A DNA stretch of 64,000 bases from Serratia fonticola. Its GTDB lineage: Bacteria > Pseudomonadota > Gammaproteobacteria > Enterobacterales > Enterobacteriaceae. Numbering within the stretch: the stretch's first letter is position 1; every line of letters begins with the position of its first letter. The stretch is taken from the NCBI RefSeq assembly GCF_006715025.1, contig NZ_VFMK01000001.1, positions 2,480,001 to 2,544,000 of the forward strand, read 5' to 3'. The notes under the pieces are model-generated. The model ran no database searches. It was given only the letters and a program-made list of their open reading frames with translations, and was not told where the DNA came from. Of this stretch, positions 16,260 to 26,333 are shown in pieces. The translations under genes were made by a program, and so were the position numbers.

Positions 16260-17417
16260 ATGGGCTGGGAACGCCAAAAACCGCTAACGATAACTGCACC
16301 CGTTCCTCTGGCAACCGGGCGCTGGCTACTGGCTGGCCTGCTAGCCGCCATGGTTGGTGTGTTGCTATTTTCTTTGCATGCGCTCAAGCAGTTGATGTGG
16401 CTGCAAAATGTCAATATCTGGTTAGTTGCGCTCCTGCCGTTGGTGGGGTGGTGCCTGATTTTCAGCGCCCGTGGTTATTTTTATGGGCGTGAACTCAGCG
16501 ATTACGCGTTTTTGCAAGATGAAGCGCGCCACGCACAACAGGAATGGCAACGCTGGGCAGGCCGTTATATGGCCGTGCAGGCAAGCTGTGTGTTATTGCC
16601 CGATCAGATCACCGTTTCCTACCTCGCTCGCGATCCCAAAGATCTCGAGTTTCAGTACGGGTTAGTTCGTCATATCGATTACCTGACCGGAGAAGCCAGT
16701 TTAGAGATCCAGGCAATGACAGCCTTACTTGGCAGTATAGAGCAAGCTTTGAATAGCCTGCCGCAGGATATGGCTTTGCGGGCGACGATCCTTACCGATG
16801 CGCCAGAGGAAGATTTCAGTGAACTGCAGGTGGCCTGGCAGCAGTGTTGGGGGGCGAAAGTGACACAGCGACCTGCGCCAGAAGTCACATTACTGTCAGA
16901 AAAACCCTATACCGCAGTGGAGAGCTGGCTTAAAAACGCCATAACCGGTGCCGAGCTGGTGTTGGTGCTGCAACTGCGCGGTGAAGATAATTATTCAGAT
17001 GGCCTGGCCATCTTCTTGCTCACTACCGATGACGAAGCCGAGAAATATCGCTTGCCCGTCGCTGGACGGTTACTACGTCCAATGCCGTTGGTGGTTGACG
17101 ATGCCAAAAATGAGCTGACGCTGTTTATGGAAACTCAACCCCTGGCCCGCAAAGCGGACAGCGTATTGGCTGATAGCATCAGGCTGATGCCCTTGATCCC
17201 CATAATAATTCCTGTCGGACACCAACAGGGGGCTTCATTCTCGGCTGAAAGCATGTTGGTGCAAGAAGCTTATACTGGCATTCCAGGGCCGTTCTCGGCC
17301 TGGTTGCTGGCCGCGTTTGGGCTGGATTTTACCTATTACTACGGCGTGCCTTACGTCGTGCTTTCACTTGCATCTCAGAATGAGGTTGTCAGTACTGTCT
17401 CACCGGGAGTTTGTTAA
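16260..17417 (+). CDS. T6SS-cluster inner-membrane protein of unknown function
   Basis: A 385-residue protein with two hydrophobic helices near the N-terminus (about residues 23-44 and 53-72) and a large soluble remainder. No conserved domain or catalytic pattern was recognised. It lies between PAAR and tssM and overlaps tssM by one base (TAATG), so it is co-translated with the membrane complex genes. That position suggests an accessory envelope or regulatory role in this T6SS type. This is inferred from location only. The ribosome site AGGATAAATC precedes the ATG. Confidence 0.75.
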   Translation: MGWERQKPLTITAPVPLATGRWLLAGLLAAMVGVLLFSLHALKQLMWLQNVNIWLVALLPLVGWCLIFSARGYFYGRELSDYAFLQDEARHAQQEWQRWAGRYMAVQASCVLLPDQITVSYLARDPKDLEFQYGLVRHIDYLTGEASLEIQAMTALLGSIEQALNSLPQDMALRATILTDAPEEDFSELQVAWQQCWGAKVTQRPAPEVTLLSEKPYTAVESWLKNAITGAELVLVLQLRGEDNYSDGLAIFLLTTDDEAEKYRLPVAGRLLRPMPLVVDDAKNELTLFMETQPLARKADSVLADSIRLMPLIPIIIPVGHQQGASFSAESMLVQEAYTGIPGPFSAWLLAAFGLDFTYYYGVPYVVLSLASQNEVVSTVSPGVC

Positions 17418-20400
17418 TGATGACGTTTAGTAATCCGTGGCGTAAGGGCGGCGGTGCAGTATTGTGGCTGGTTGCCCTATTAGCCGTTGGCTGGCTTATC
17501 TGGTATTACGGTGACGTTGTTGGGTTAGACAGCCGGGACAAGAAAATTTTCGCTTTCCTGTTGATTCTGCTGATTGGCACCTTGGTTCGGCTACTGCCTT
17601 ATGTCTCCAGCTATTTCAAACAGCAGCAACACCGCCATAGTGGCAGAGAACAGGGGATATATCCTAATCAAGAGGCGCGTTCATTGCCGCCGCTTCAGCG
17701 CGCCTCTTTGGTGAGTGACATTCGCCATCATCTGCGCATCCGCTACGGTTTCTTCTGGCGGCGTAAAGTTCGCATCCTGATGTTGGTCGGCCAAGAGCCA
17801 CAGGTGGAGGCGATAGCCCCTGGTTTGGTCGCCCAGCAGTGGCTGGAAGGGGAAGGTACGCTGCTGATCTGGGGTGGAGCCGCTACTGGTGAGCCGGATC
17901 CCGTTCAGCTTAAGGCATTGCGTAAACTGCGCCGCCGCCCATTGGATGGCCTGGTGTGGGTGACGGATCAATACCAGCACTCCACGCCAGCCAACCAGGC
18001 GACGGCGGCTTTTTCCCAGAGTACGCTGGAAGCCGACACCATGGATAGCCTGGCGCGTGCGCTGGTCAAACGCTATCAGGTATTAGGCTGGCAAGTGCCG
18101 CTGTATGTCTGGGCATTGCAGCATAGCCCGTGGGATCAGTCAGCGCGCCTGACTCAACCGGTTGGCTGCCTGTTGCCGCCCCAGTGCCAACCCGAAGAGC
18201 TGGCCGAGCAGTTGCATACCTTGCCGCCGCAGCTGATCGTCCTGGGAACGCAGCAGGTGCTGCAGGATACCCGGCACGATTTTCTGCTGACGCTGGCAGA
18301 TAACCTGTTGCGTGGTGGTGTAGAAAAACTCAAAGCGACGCTGGGGGTGTTGCTTAGCCCCTATCAACCCTTGCCGGTTGCCGGGGTGATGTTCAGCCTG
18401 CCGCTCACGGCCGGGCAACGCAGCACGCCGCACAGTTGGGGAGGCGATAACAGTTGGTCTGCGGTGCTGGATTCAGTTGCCAATCTGCCGGGGGCACTGT
18501 TGCCCAAACGTACCGGGTTCCCTTGGCAAAGAACGCTGCGCTGGAGCGTGGCCGCGTTGCTGCTGGCCTGGGGCGTGGGCATGTTGGTGTCGTTTAATGC
18601 CAACCGTAACCTGATTAACGAGGGAGCCGAACAGGCCAGACTGGCGAACGATCCGCAGCAACCGTTGCCCGATCGGTTACGCAGCCAGCAGGGGCTGCAA
18701 CAGAGCATCGCCAAGCTGCAATACCGTGAGCAGGCGGGCGCGCCTTGGTATAGCCGGTTGGGGCTGAGCCAGAATACGCTGTTACTCCAATCCCTGTGGC
18801 CGTTCTACCAACGCAGCAATAACCTGCTGGTTCGTGACGCCATTGCCAAACATCTGCATCAGCAACTGACGGCCTTGGTGGCGACACCGCCAGAATCGGC
18901 ACAGCGCACCCAACAGGGCAAACTGGCCTATGACCAACTGAAAGCCTATCTGATGATGGCACGGCCAGAAAAAGCCGACCCGGCATTTTTAGGCAAGGCG
19001 CTGCAGGCAAACTGGCCGCAACGCAGTGGCGTGGCGCAGGGGATATGGCAATCGGTATCACCGGCACTGCTGGGGTTCTATGCTCAGAACCTGCCTGCTC
19101 ATCCAGAGTGGAAAATCACCGCCGACGACGCGTTGGTGAGCGATGTGCGCCAGATCCTGCTGCGTCAGTTTGGTGTACGCAATGGCGAAGCCACGCTGTA
19201 TCAGAATATGTTGCAGCAGGTGGCTAAAAACTATGCGGATATGACCCTCGAGCAGATGGTCGGGGTGACCGATGCCCATTTACTGTTCTCCACCGATGAG
19301 GTGGTGCCGGGCATGTTTACCCGTCAGGCTTGGGAAGAGAACGTCGCTAAAGCGATCGACAAGGTGGTGAGCCAACGCCGCGAAGAGATCGACTGGGTGT
19401 TGAGCGACAACCAGCATAACCCGGCTGCCGAGATCTCGCCGGAGGCGTTAAAAGCGCGTCTGACGCAGCGCTACTTTACCGATTTTGCCAGCAGTTGGCT
19501 GGAGTTTCTTAACAGTATCCAGTGGAATACCGCCACCAGCCTTTCGGACTCCATCGATCAACTGACGCTGATGGCGGACATTCGCCAATCACCGCTGATT
19601 GCGCTGATGAACACCGTGGCCTATCAAGGGAAAACCGGACAAACCACGGAAGCCCTGTCGGATTCGTTAGTGAAGTCGACCAGGAAGCTGTTCAACGCGG
19701 CTGAACAACCGGCCATCGACCAGAACAGCGGGCCGAAAGGGCCACTGGATGATACCTTTGGCCCGTTGCTGGCCTTGATGGACGGCAAAGCAGGCGGGCA
19801 GGGCAGCACCAACCTCAGCCTGCAAACCTTCCTCACCAGGGTCACGCGTGTGCGGTTGAAGCTGCAACAGGTAACCAATGCCACCGACCCGCAAGGCATG
19901 ACGCAGGCGCTGGCACAAACCGTATTCCAGGGTAAAGCGATCGATCTTACCGATACCCGCGATTACGGCAGCCTGGTTGCCGCCAGTCTGGGGCAGGAAT
20001 GGAGCGGCTTTGGCCAGACGTTGTTTGTGCAGCCGATGGATCAAGCCTGGCAACAGGTGCTGACGCCCACCGCATCCAGCCTCAATGCCCAGTGGAAAGG
20101 GGCGATTGTTGATGACTGGAACAGCGCTTTTGGCGGGCGTTATCCGTTCCGCGATGTCTCCAGCGATGCCTCTCTGCCACTGTTATCACAGTATCTGCGT
20201 TCAGACAGCGGGCGTATTCAGCGTTTTCTGGAGAGCCGCCTGGGGGGCATTCTGCATAAAGAGGGCAGCAAATGGGTGCCGGATACCGTCAATGCCCAAG
20301 GGCTGGTCTTCAATCCTGAGTTTCTCAAGGCGGTGAATGCCTTAAGCCATCTGGCTGACGTGGTGTTTACCAACGGCGAAGCCAGCGTGTATTTCGAACT

Positions 20401-20833
20401 GCGTCCCGGCACGGCGAAAGACGTGATGCAAACCGACCTGACCATCGACAGTCAAAAGCTGTCCTACTATAACCAGCTCCCGGCCTGGAAGCGTTTCAAC
20501 TGGCCGGGAGATACCCCGGCCCCCGGGGCGATGCTGAGTTGGATCAGCACCAAGGCCGGGACGCGGCTATACGCGGATATCTCTGGCCCCTGGGGGCTGA
20601 TCCGCTTGCTGGATAAAGCGCGCATTGCGCCTTATGCCGGTAACCGCAGCAGCTACGATCTGAGCTGGAAAGCACCGGATGGCCTGTCGTTGAATTATAC
20701 CCTGCGCACGGAGCTGGGGGATGGGCCGATGGCGTTACTGAAACTGAAAGGATTTGTCTTGCCTGAACAGATATTTCTTACCGGCAGCGCGGCAGCTGCC
20801 AATGAAGTGGCCTCTGAAGGAACCGACCAATGA
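17417..20833 (+). CDS. tssM: T6SS inner-membrane protein TssM (IcmF family)
   Basis: TssM spans the envelope and links TssL in the inner membrane to TssJ at the outer membrane. The protein has 1138 residues from the ATG at 17417, chosen because GGGAG at 17404-17408 is eight bases away; a TTG at 17411 is also in frame. Two helices stand in the first 60 residues and a third near 375-395, followed by a long periplasmic part ending in the TssJ-binding beta-domain. The cytoplasmic domain between helices lacks a Walker A site: where GxxxxGKT is expected it reads LVGQEPQVEAIAP. It overlaps tssA by four bases. Confidence 0.95.
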   Translation: MMTFSNPWRKGGGAVLWLVALLAVGWLIWYYGDVVGLDSRDKKIFAFLLILLIGTLVRLLPYVSSYFKQQQHRHSGREQGIYPNQEARSLPPLQRASLVSDIRHHLRIRYGFFWRRKVRILMLVGQEPQVEAIAPGLVAQQWLEGEGTLLIWGGAATGEPDPVQLKALRKLRRRPLDGLVWVTDQYQHSTPANQATAAFSQSTLEADTMDSLARALVKRYQVLGWQVPLYVWALQHSPWDQSARLTQPVGCLLPPQCQPEELAEQLHTLPPQLIVLGTQQVLQDTRHDFLLTLADNLLRGGVEKLKATLGVLLSPYQPLPVAGVMFSLPLTAGQRSTPHSWGGDNSWSAVLDSVANLPGALLPKRTGFPWQRTLRWSVAALLLAWGVGMLVSFNANRNLINEGAEQARLANDPQQPLPDRLRSQQGLQQSIAKLQYREQAGAPWYSRLGLSQNTLLLQSLWPFYQRSNNLLVRDAIAKHLHQQLTALVATPPESAQRTQQGKLAYDQLKAYLMMARPEKADPAFLGKALQANWPQRSGVAQGIWQSVSPALLGFYAQNLPAHPEWKITADDALVSDVRQILLRQFGVRNGEATLYQNMLQQVAKNYADMTLEQMVGVTDAHLLFSTDEVVPGMFTRQAWEENVAKAIDKVVSQRREEIDWVLSDNQHNPAAEISPEALKARLTQRYFTDFASSWLEFLNSIQWNTATSLSDSIDQLTLMADIRQSPLIALMNTVAYQGKTGQTTEALSDSLVKSTRKLFNAAEQPAIDQNSGPKGPLDDTFGPLLALMDGKAGGQGSTNLSLQTFLTRVTRVRLKLQQVTNATDPQGMTQALAQTVFQGKAIDLTDTRDYGSLVAASLGQEWSGFGQTLFVQPMDQAWQQVLTPTASSLNAQWKGAIVDDWNSAFGGRYPFRDVSSDASLPLLSQYLRSDSGRIQRFLESRLGGILHKEGSKWVPDTVNAQGLVFNPEFLKAVNALSHLADVVFTNGEASVYFELRPGTAKDVMQTDLTIDSQKLSYYNQLPAWKRFNWPGDTPAPGAMLSWISTKAGTRLYADISGPWGLIRLLDKARIAPYAGNRSSYDLSWKAPDGLSLNYTLRTELGDGPMALLKLKGFVLPEQIFLTGSAAAANEVASEGTDQ

Positions 20834-22425
20834 GTGTGTTGGATAACCTGGTAACCGCCTGTTTTGCTGGCGATAAAGCGGCAGCGATCGCCAGCGCCAT
20901 GGAGCAGACGGCGCTGTGGAATAACTGGTTGCTGCCGATTTCAGCCGAGTTTCCTGCGGGCAGCGATCTGAGTTACGACGATCGTTTTGAGCGAATGCGT
21001 GAAGAGGTGAACAAGATCTCCGGCGCCGATACGGCCCTGATTTGCCAGAACGCCGAAGCGCTGCTGATTGAGGTCGGCAAGGATGTACGCGTGGCCACCT
21101 ATTATACCTGGGCGCGTTTGCAGCAGGATGGCGAGGCCGGACTGGTGGAAGGGCTGGCGCTGTTGGCGGGTCTGATCGCCCAGTTTGGCGAAACGCTGTA
21201 TCCGCAGCGCCCGGCGTCGCGGCAGGCGGCCATCGAGTGGCTGTGCGGGATGAAAATTCAGACTACCTTGTCACTGTACCCGGAGGTCGATGACCGGGCG
21301 GGTAAGCAGATGGTGGCGGTGCTATGCCTGCTGGAGCAGACATTGGCCGGTTGGGAAGAGATTTACCGCCCCAATCTGCAAGGGCTGAGCAGCATGCTGG
21401 ATACGCGTCTGGCGCAGTCCGGCGCGCTGTTTACCGCCAGTGATGAGACGCTGAACACGGCAACCATGGATACCCCTCTCAACGCAATGCCTTCGCTTGG
21501 CGCTATCCGTTCAGGACGCGATCTGCTCGATCAGGCCAAGCTGCTGACGCAGTACCTGCGTGAACAACCACAAGGCTGGTTGAGTGCGGCCCGCGTTATG
21601 CGCAGCCTGCGCTGGGATGCGGTGCATCAGGTGCCGCCGCAGGATGCCAGTGGCCGAACGCGGCTGGCCCCGCCGCGTAGCGAACTGCGCGCCACGCTAA
21701 AACGTCTGTATTTACAGCAAAGCTGGAACGAACTGCTGGAGCAGATAGAGCGCGATTTTGCCGAGGGGGCCAACCACTTCTGGCTCGATTTGCAATGGTA
21801 CGTCTGCCAGGCCCTGGCGAAATCCTCCCACCCGTTACCTGCCTGGGGCGAGATCATCAAACGCGATCTGGGGATGTTCCTGGAGCGTTTGCCCGGCCTG
21901 GAGTTGCAGGCCTTTAATGAGGGTACGCCGTTTGCCGATGAGGTGACGCTCGCCTGGATTAACCAGCAGGTCAGCGGTAATCAGGATCATTGGCAGGCGG
22001 AGCCGGTCAGCCAGACACCGGCCGACAGTAACGATATCCTGGCGCTGGAGCCAGAAGCGTTGGCGATTGCCGACAGCGACAGCCTGGATGCCGCCCTGAA
22101 CTGGCTGGCTGGGCGGCCGGGGATCGACAGCGTCCGCCAGCGTTGGTTATTGCGGTTGATGATGGCGCGTATCAGCGAACAGTGCGGTAAAAACGAAATG
22201 GCACTGCACCTGCTGGCCGAGCTGGATAGCCCCCATCAGGCCATCACGCTGAGCCAGTGGGAACCGGCACTGATGTTTGAAGTCAAGGCCCGGCGCTTGA
22301 AGTTGCTGCGCATGAAGGCACAGCGCGGCGAAAGTGACAAGGCGGAACTGGCCAGCCAGATGGAGCAGTTGCTGGCCGGGCTGGTCGCCATCGATCCGGC
22401 ACGTGCCGCGGTGTTATGCCATTAA
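20830..22425 (+). CDS. tssA: T6SS protein TssA (ImpA N-terminal family)
   Basis: TssA proteins guide baseplate priming and tail polymerisation. The 531 residues begin with an ImpA-type N-terminal domain (NWLLPISAEFPAGSDLSYDD, then YYTWARLQQDGEAGLVEGL) and end in a C-terminal region with helical repeats that resembles the VasJ-type TssA class. The ATG overlaps the tssM stop as ATGA. A second ImpA-N protein (VasL type) ends the operon, so the cluster has both a TssA and a TagA/VasL member. The class within TssA is less sure than the family. Confidence 0.9.
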   Translation: MSVLDNLVTACFAGDKAAAIASAMEQTALWNNWLLPISAEFPAGSDLSYDDRFERMREEVNKISGADTALICQNAEALLIEVGKDVRVATYYTWARLQQDGEAGLVEGLALLAGLIAQFGETLYPQRPASRQAAIEWLCGMKIQTTLSLYPEVDDRAGKQMVAVLCLLEQTLAGWEEIYRPNLQGLSSMLDTRLAQSGALFTASDETLNTATMDTPLNAMPSLGAIRSGRDLLDQAKLLTQYLREQPQGWLSAARVMRSLRWDAVHQVPPQDASGRTRLAPPRSELRATLKRLYLQQSWNELLEQIERDFAEGANHFWLDLQWYVCQALAKSSHPLPAWGEIIKRDLGMFLERLPGLELQAFNEGTPFADEVTLAWINQQVSGNQDHWQAEPVSQTPADSNDILALEPEALAIADSDSLDAALNWLAGRPGIDSVRQRWLLRLMMARISEQCGKNEMALHLLAELDSPHQAITLSQWEPALMFEVKARRLKLLRMKAQRGESDKAELASQMEQLLAGLVAIDPARAAVLCH

Positions 22426-22529
22426 TTTAAAACAATGAAAGTTCGATGTTGGCCGCTTTGAGGTCAGCATCATTGGCTTGCCTGCCAATAGGGCAAGTTA
22501 AACATCAGATGCATTATTTTGAGGCAGTT

Positions 22530-24293
22530 ATGGATGATTTAACCCTGCGCTATTATGAGTCCGAAATGCGTTATCTCAAGGAGGCGGCGCAAGAGTTTGC
22601 CCTGGCGCATCCCGACCGCGCCGCCGCGTTGAACCTTGATCGGGTTGGGGCGCTGGATCCTTACGTTGAACGCCTGTTCGAAGGCTTTGCATTTTCCATG
22701 GGGCGGCTGCGGGAAAAGCTGGATGATGACCTGCCGGAGTTTACCGAAGGCTTGGTCAGCCTGTTATGGCCCCATTACCTGCGCACCATCCCTTCGTTAG
22801 CGGTGGTCGTGTTGGCGCCGGATATTCGCGGCATGAAAATGAGCGAGGCGGTACCCGCCGGGTTCGAAGTGATCTCCCAGCCGATCGGCCCCAAGCAGAC
22901 GGTATGCCGCTATCGCACGACGCAGACCATGCCGCTGAATCCACTGACGATTTCTCACGTGACTGTGGCGGCCGAGCCTGACGGCCGTTCGGTGATCCGC
23001 CTGCGTTTTCAATGCAGTGAACTGGCAGACTGGGAACAGGTGGATTTACGCCGTTTAAGCCTGTATCTCAATGCGGATACGCCGGTGAGCTCTGCGCTTC
23101 ACCTGGCGCTGACCAAGCAAAAAGCGGCGATGTACCTGCGCTTTCCCGGTGAGGTAGACCGCCAACCTTTAGCCGGTTATTTCTCCCCCGGAGGCTTTGC
23201 CGAAGAGGACCGTTTGTGGCCGAAGGGTGACAGCGCCTTCAGTGGCTACCAGTTGTTGCTTGAGTATTTCACGTTCCGTGAAAAATTTATGTTTGTGCAT
23301 CTTAACGGGCTGGAGCAGGTCAGTTTCCCGGCGCATACCGCCTGGTTTGAGCTGGATGTGGTGCTGGATACTTTGTGGGATCACGAACTGCCGGTTGCGG
23401 CCCAACATATCCGGCTGCATTGTGTGCCGGTGATCAATCTGTTCAAGGTTGAGGCGGACCCGCTGATTATCAGCGGTCTGGAAAGCGAATACCTGTTGCG
23501 GCCAAGGCGTTTGCAGGATGGGCATACCGAGATTTATTCTGTCGATGGTGTGAACGGTTCGCAACGTACCGGGGAGTCGGTCTATGTACCTTTCACCAGC
23601 TTCCGCCACCGTGGCGGTATGCTACGCCACACGGCACCGGAGCGCTATTACCACACCCGGGTCAAACGGGGCGTTTCCGGGTTGCATGATACCTGGCTGA
23701 TTTTAGGCGGCCAGGCCTGGGAGGACGATCGCCGCTTGACGCGTGAAACCATCTCATTGCAGATCACCGGCACCAACGGCCAGTTACCGCGCAAAGCGCT
23801 ACGCAGCACGCTGTTGAACCGTTGCGAACAGTCGTTACAGGTGCCGTTAAAGGTACAGAACCTGTGCCCGCCGACGATGCCTTGTTATCCTCCGGCGGAG
23901 GATCGTTTCCATTGGCGGGTGTTGAGCCATCTGGGCTCGAACTTTCTCAGCATGATGGCCAGCGCCGAAGTGCTGCGCGGCACCCTGGCGCTGTATGACT
24001 GGCATGATGATGAGATGACCCGCCGTAAGCTGGAATCGATAGTGGATGTAAAGCATCACCTGATTCAGCGCTTTGAAAAAGGGTTTTTACTGCGCGGGAT
24101 CGATATTGAAGTCACGCTGAACAGCGATGGCTTCAGCGGCGAAGGGGACATTAACCTGTTCGGTGAGATGCTCAACCGCTTCTTTGCCTTATACGCCGAT
24201 ATCCATCTGTTTAACCAATTGACCTTACTGTTACAGCCTTCAGGAAAATGCCTGCGATGGAACGAAAATCACAGCGAACGGATCCCCGGCTGA
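22530..24293 (+). CDS. tssF: T6SS baseplate protein TssF
   Basis: TssF forms the baseplate wedge with TssG and TssE. The 587-residue product starts MDDLTLRYYESEMRYLKEAA, the standard beginning of the family, with GAGG five bases before the ATG at 22530. An in-frame ATG at 22446 would add 28 residues unlike TssF. Later signatures include LLWPHYLRTIPSLAVV and the C-terminal RGIDIEVTLNSDGFSGEGDI pattern shared by TssF proteins. tssG starts inside its last 46 bases. About 100 bases separate it from tssA, with no terminator seen. Confidence 0.96.
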   Translation: MDDLTLRYYESEMRYLKEAAQEFALAHPDRAAALNLDRVGALDPYVERLFEGFAFSMGRLREKLDDDLPEFTEGLVSLLWPHYLRTIPSLAVVVLAPDIRGMKMSEAVPAGFEVISQPIGPKQTVCRYRTTQTMPLNPLTISHVTVAAEPDGRSVIRLRFQCSELADWEQVDLRRLSLYLNADTPVSSALHLALTKQKAAMYLRFPGEVDRQPLAGYFSPGGFAEEDRLWPKGDSAFSGYQLLLEYFTFREKFMFVHLNGLEQVSFPAHTAWFELDVVLDTLWDHELPVAAQHIRLHCVPVINLFKVEADPLIISGLESEYLLRPRRLQDGHTEIYSVDGVNGSQRTGESVYVPFTSFRHRGGMLRHTAPERYYHTRVKRGVSGLHDTWLILGGQAWEDDRRLTRETISLQITGTNGQLPRKALRSTLLNRCEQSLQVPLKVQNLCPPTMPCYPPAEDRFHWRVLSHLGSNFLSMMASAEVLRGTLALYDWHDDEMTRRKLESIVDVKHHLIQRFEKGFLLRGIDIEVTLNSDGFSGEGDINLFGEMLNRFFALYADIHLFNQLTLLLQPSGKCLRWNENHSERIPG

Positions 24294-25348
24294 TCGAACA
24301 GCTTGCGCCGCAACTCTACAAGACCAACTTTTATCGTTTTTGTCAGTTGCTGGAGCAGGCGACGCCAGGCTCCCCCGGTTTGGGCAGCAATAGCCAGCTG
24401 TCTCACGAACCGGTCAGGTTCCGACCTCACCCTGGCATGGGGTTTCCCGTCAGCGAATTGAAAGCGATCGAGATCGACCCAGAACAGCCGCAAAGGCCGC
24501 CGACGGTGCGCACCACCTTTTTGGGGCTTTACGGCGTAGAGTCACCGTTGCCGACCAGCTACCTGGACGATATCGCCCAGCAGCGGGAAGGCACCGATGC
24601 GGTTGCCGACTTTCTGGATATTTTTAACCACCGTTTGACCACCCAGTTCTACCGCATTTGGCGCAAGTATTCTTATCCGGCCACTTTTCAGCCTGGCGGC
24701 ACGGATGAGACTTCGCAGTGCCTGCTGGGGCTGGTCGGGCTGGGGATACCCGGCACGGCGGAGCATATCGGCACGCCGGTGTCGCGCTTTCTGGCCTTGC
24801 TGGGTACCTTGCGGTTGCCCACGCGCACGGCAGAAGGGATCGTTGCCCTGGTGAAGCTATTGGCGGCAGACACGCAAGCGAAGGTGACCCCTCACGATCG
24901 GTTACAGGTCGCGCTCGCCAAGCCGGTCGCGCTCAGTAGCCGAGCGCCGCAAACGCTCAGTAAACGTCCGGTGCTCGGGGCGCAAGCCACCGATGTGAAC
25001 AGCCAGCTGTTGCTGACCTTGTATACCGAGGCGGCAGAGGAGGCAAAAGCCTGGTTACCCGGCGGGGCGTTGCACAGCGATTTGATGGCGTTGTTACAGG
25101 TGTATCTGGGCGCACGTTGTCACGTCAGGCTGCAACTGTCTATCCCACGTGCGTTGCTGCCAACGGCGCAACTACGTTGTACTGCCAACAATGCGGTACA
25201 ACTGGGCCGAACGGCGGCACTCAAGGGGGGGCAAGGCCCCCTCGCATTGCAAGACTCAGACCGCGTTACCGTCAGTCTGGGGCGTTATCAAGGCGTCACT
25301 GCCAATCCACAATTACGTGAGGCCGTTAATGGCAATTATCAATTTTAA
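24257..25348 (+). CDS. tssG: T6SS baseplate protein TssG
   Basis: TssG partners TssF in the baseplate. The 363 residues include KTNFYRFCQLLEQA, VRFRPHPGMGFPVSEL, FLGLYGVESPLPTSY and FNHRLTTQFYRIWRKY, all typical of TssG. There are two possible starts, 24248 and 24257. AGGA at 24242-24245 is only two bases from the first, so the second is preferred with modest confidence. The gene starts within tssF and its end overlaps tssJ by 20 bases, a compact arrangement that implies coupled translation. Confidence 0.95.
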   Translation: MERKSQRTDPRLIEQLAPQLYKTNFYRFCQLLEQATPGSPGLGSNSQLSHEPVRFRPHPGMGFPVSELKAIEIDPEQPQRPPTVRTTFLGLYGVESPLPTSYLDDIAQQREGTDAVADFLDIFNHRLTTQFYRIWRKYSYPATFQPGGTDETSQCLLGLVGLGIPGTAEHIGTPVSRFLALLGTLRLPTRTAEGIVALVKLLAADTQAKVTPHDRLQVALAKPVALSSRAPQTLSKRPVLGAQATDVNSQLLLTLYTEAAEEAKAWLPGGALHSDLMALLQVYLGARCHVRLQLSIPRALLPTAQLRCTANNAVQLGRTAALKGGQGPLALQDSDRVTVSLGRYQGVTANPQLREAVNGNYQF

Positions 25349-25889
25349 CCCACGGCAGCCGCGGATCGGCGCGTTCTGGATGAAAGCGCTGCCGGTGATG
25401 CTGTTAGGGAGCGCGTTGGCAGGTTGTGGCCTGACACAAACCGTCAAAGACGGTATGGTCTCGACCACAAAAGCGATTTTTTATAAGCAAGTCAAAGTAT
25501 TGCATCTCGATTTTACCGCGCGCAGTGCGATGAACAACAACCAGAGCGGTGCGCCTTTGGCGACCGTCGTACGTGTTTATCAACTGAAAGATCGGCAAGC
25601 GTTTGATGCCACGGATTACCACTCGTTGTTCGCTGCCGATAGCCAGGCCATCAAGGCTGACCTGTTGGCAGAACGTGATATCCGTATTACCCCGGAAGGT
25701 GCGGTAAGCCTGGATATGCCGATGGAAGAGGGCACGCAGTATGTGGCAGTGGCGGCGATGTTCTGGTCACCCGATGAGACGAATAACACCTGGCGGTTGG
25801 TCCTCAAGCGCGAAGAGCTGGATCCGGATAAACCCAGACAGATAGAACTGAACAACAATGCGTTGGTTCTGAAACCCCTCAAGAAGTGA
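25329..25889 (+). CDS. tssJ: T6SS outer-membrane lipoprotein TssJ
   Basis: TssJ is the outer-membrane lipoprotein of the trans-envelope complex and binds the periplasmic end of TssM. The start at 25329 has GAGG six bases upstream and gives 186 residues with the signal LLGSALAGC, lipid-bearing Cys33. An ATG at 25380 would give a more usual signal length (Cys16) but has no clear ribosome site. The mature part shows TssJ features: ATVVRVYQLKDRQAFDATDY and GTQYVAVAAMFW. It overlaps the tssG end by 20 bases. Confidence 0.95.
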   Translation: MAIINFNPRQPRIGAFWMKALPVMLLGSALAGCGLTQTVKDGMVSTTKAIFYKQVKVLHLDFTARSAMNNNQSGAPLATVVRVYQLKDRQAFDATDYHSLFAADSQAIKADLLAERDIRITPEGAVSLDMPMEEGTQYVAVAAMFWSPDETNNTWRLVLKREELDPDKPRQIELNNNALVLKPLKK

Positions 25890-25898
25890 TAACGCAGT

Positions 25899-26324
25899 AT
25901 GAACCCATCGTTATACGAAATGCTTACCGGCAACTTTGCCGATGAGCTGGATCTGCATCAGGTCAGCGAAGAGGATCAGGTGATCCTCTCGGTGTTGGAC
26001 AATATGCAGCGCATTCTTAACTGCCGGGCGGGCACGCTCGCCCATTTGCCGGACTATGGCCTGCCGGACATGAGCAAGATATTGCAGGGTATGCCTGGCA
26101 CCGCACATTCGCTGATGACCACGCTATCACACACGTTACTGAAATATGAGCCGCGGCTGCAAAGCATCAAGATCGTTCTGTTGCCTGAAACCCTGCCAGG
26201 GCATCTGGATTATGCCATTGATGCAGAACTGAAAGGGATTGGCCTGGTGCGTTACGGCACTGCGTTCGTACCGGAAGGGCGGGTATTGATTCGACATCTG
26301 AAAAAACAACAGCGTATGGAGTAG
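25899..26324 (+). CDS. tssE: T6SS baseplate protein TssE (gp25-like)
   Basis: TssE is the gp25-like component at the base of the sheath that helps start sheath polymerisation. The 141 residues include the gp25 pattern with NCRAGTLAHLPDYGLPDM and a later YEPRLQSIKIVLLP segment. It starts nine bases after tssJ and ends nine bases before the VasL-type gene. Placed this late in the operon it is separated from tssF and tssG only by tssJ, consistent with a single transcript. Confidence 0.95.
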   Translation: MNPSLYEMLTGNFADELDLHQVSEEDQVILSVLDNMQRILNCRAGTLAHLPDYGLPDMSKILQGMPGTAHSLMTTLSHTLLKYEPRLQSIKIVLLPETLPGHLDYAIDAELKGIGLVRYGTAFVPEGRVLIRHLKKQQRME

Positions 26325-26333
26325 GGGAACTGA

